From: an uncultured Burkholderiales bacterium
GTDB taxonomy: Bacteria > Pseudomonadota > Gammaproteobacteria > Burkholderiales > Burkholderiaceae
Assembly (NCBI GenBank): GCA_946480465.1
Contig: CAMLJY010000156.1
Location: 1 to 7,698, forward strand
Direction: 5' to 3'
Length of the DNA: 7,698 bases
The notes beneath the pieces are model-generated. The model saw nothing but the letters and a program-made list of their open reading frames with translations. It ran no database searches and had not been told where the DNA came from. The position numbers were made by a program, and so were the translations under genes. Every line of letters starts with the position of its first letter. Position 1 is the first letter of the stretch. Below are positions 7,091 through 7,698 of this stretch, piece after piece.

Positions 7091-7698
7091 ATGAGGATCG
7101 CCGCCTTGCAGATGGTCTCGACGCCCGACGTCGGCTGCAACCTCGTCGCCGCCGCGCGGCTGGCCGCCGAGGCCGCCGCGGCCGGGGCCGAACTGGTCGC
7201 GCTGCCCGAGTACTTCTGCCTGCTGGGCCGCAACGACCGCGACAAGCTCGGCATCGCCGAGACACCGGGCGAAGGCCCGATCCAGCAGGCCTTGTCGGCC
7301 ATGGCGCGCGAGCACGGCCTCTTCGTCATCGGCGGCACGCTGCCGCTGCGCACCAGCGACCCCGAGCGCGTGCGCAACAGCTGCCTGGTGTTCGGACCCG
7401 ATGGCGAGTGCATTGCGCGTTATGACAAGTTGCACCTTTTCGCCTACGACAACGGCAGCGAGCGCTACGACGAGGGCCGGGTGCTGGAGGCCGGCGCCGA
7501 TCCCGTCGCTTTCGACGCGGGCGGGTTGCGCGTGGGCCTGTCGATCTGCTACGACCTGCGCTTTCCCGAGCTGTACCGCAAGCTGATGTGGCCGGCCTGC
7601 GACTTGATCAGCGTGCCCTCGGCCTTCACCTACCCGACCGGCGAGGCGCACTGGGAGCTGCTGCTGCGCGCCCGCGCGGTGGAGAACCAGTGCTACGT
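7091..7698 (+). CDS. Carbon-nitrogen hydrolase (nitrilase superfamily), deaminated-glutathione amidase-like; 3' end cut by window edge
   Basis: The gene runs off the window after 202 complete codons; relatives are about 265-275 aa, so roughly three quarters is visible. All three catalytic residues of the nitrilase superfamily are present: Glu40 in ALPEYFC, Lys113 in YDKLHLF and Cys153 in SICYDLRFPELYR. Further family segments are the start MRIAALQMVST, GGTLPLR (81-87), the NS-LVFGPDG-type strand (96-105), and PSAFTYPTGEAHWELLLRARAVEN (176-199). The pattern best fits the Nit/YbeM branch, whose members hydrolyse deaminated glutathione (a side product of transaminases) to 2-oxoglutarate and cysteinylglycine in a metabolite-repair step; the exact substrate is inferred. 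No signal peptide is seen, so the product is probably cytoplasmic. ATG 7091 matches the canonical N-terminus of the family, with GGAA 8 nt upstream. Cotranscription with the yhdP-type gene is likely. Related omega-amidases or other nitrilase-family amidases cannot be excluded. Confidence 0.9.
   Translation, partial: MRIAALQMVSTPDVGCNLVAAARLAAEAAAAGAELVALPEYFCLLGRNDRDKLGIAETPGEGPIQQALSAMAREHGLFVIGGTLPLRTSDPERVRNSCLVFGPDGECIARYDKLHLFAYDNGSERYDEGRVLEAGADPVAFDAGGLRVGLSICYDLRFPELYRKLMWPACDLISVPSAFTYPTGEAHWELLLRARAVENQCY

Noticed and set aside
3073..7413. A minus-strand open frame of 1446 codons antisense to the yhdP-type gene and the start of the amidase gene.
   Set aside because: It is codon-register antisense to yhdP, and its left end is the single TTA codon (Leu35) of that gene. 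The product is low-complexity (Gln, Arg, His, Ala) with no known motif. Strong third-position GC bias explains it.
5080..7424. Three copies of CGTTATG (5080-5086, 5986-5992, 7418-7424), each in a slightly AT-richer patch.
   Set aside because: Each is an in-frame Arg-Tyr codon pair (CGT TAT) within a conserved coding region. A 7-mer repeated three times in 7.7 kb without regular spacing or symmetry does not suggest a site.
6839..7651. A minus-strand open frame of 270 codons antisense to the end of yhdP and to the amidase gene.
   Set aside because: The plus strand here encodes conserved protein segments, including all three catalytic residues of the amidase. The antisense product has no motif.

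Overview
The window looks like ordinary core chromosome of a high-GC betaproteobacterium, most likely order Burkholderiales (Rubrivivax/Leptothrix/Caldimonas-type or Comamonadaceae relatives). This rests on three things: very GC-rich DNA with strong G/C bias at third codon positions, the Burkholderiales-like N-terminus and internal motifs of the GlnE protein, and the gene order glnE <- / -> yhdP-type gene -> nitrilase-superfamily amidase. The genus cannot be fixed from sequence reading alone.

Layout: positions 28-2769 on the minus strand hold a complete glnE, the two-headed adenylyltransferase/adenylyl-removing enzyme of glutamine synthetase. Positions 2770-2970 are a 201-bp divergent intergenic region with one weak promoter-like element reading rightward and several GC-rich inverted repeats, two of which are mutually exclusive. 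Positions 2971-7071 on the plus strand hold a complete, very large YhdP-type AsmA-like protein (1366 aa) with one N-terminal membrane anchor. After 19 nt comes a carbon-nitrogen hydrolase gene (7091 to beyond the window edge at 7698) with an intact Glu-Lys-Cys triad; it resembles deaminated-glutathione amidases (Nit/YbeM-like). Its 3' end is missing.

How the genes relate: glnE controls nitrogen assimilation by covalent modification of GlnA. It is transcribed away from the other two genes and probably shares only the intergenic region with them. The yhdP-type gene and the amidase gene are tightly spaced and probably cotranscribed. In E. coli YhdP is one of three AsmA-like proteins (with TamB and YdbH) needed for phospholipid transport to the outer membrane. 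The amidase is probably a metabolite-repair enzyme, so the link between the two is one of neighbourhood and not of an obvious shared pathway. From recalled gene order in other proteobacteria, tldD is the likely next gene to the right, but it is not visible here.

No RNA genes, insertion sequences, CRISPR arrays, prophage pieces or clearly novel systems were seen. The best second-look items are the structured yhdP leader, the AT-richer and rare-codon-rich start of yhdP without a clear Shine-Dalgarno, the Cys-rich linker in GlnE, and the yhdP-nit linkage. Several very long open frames lie antisense to the real genes; they are explained by codon bias and are not annotated.
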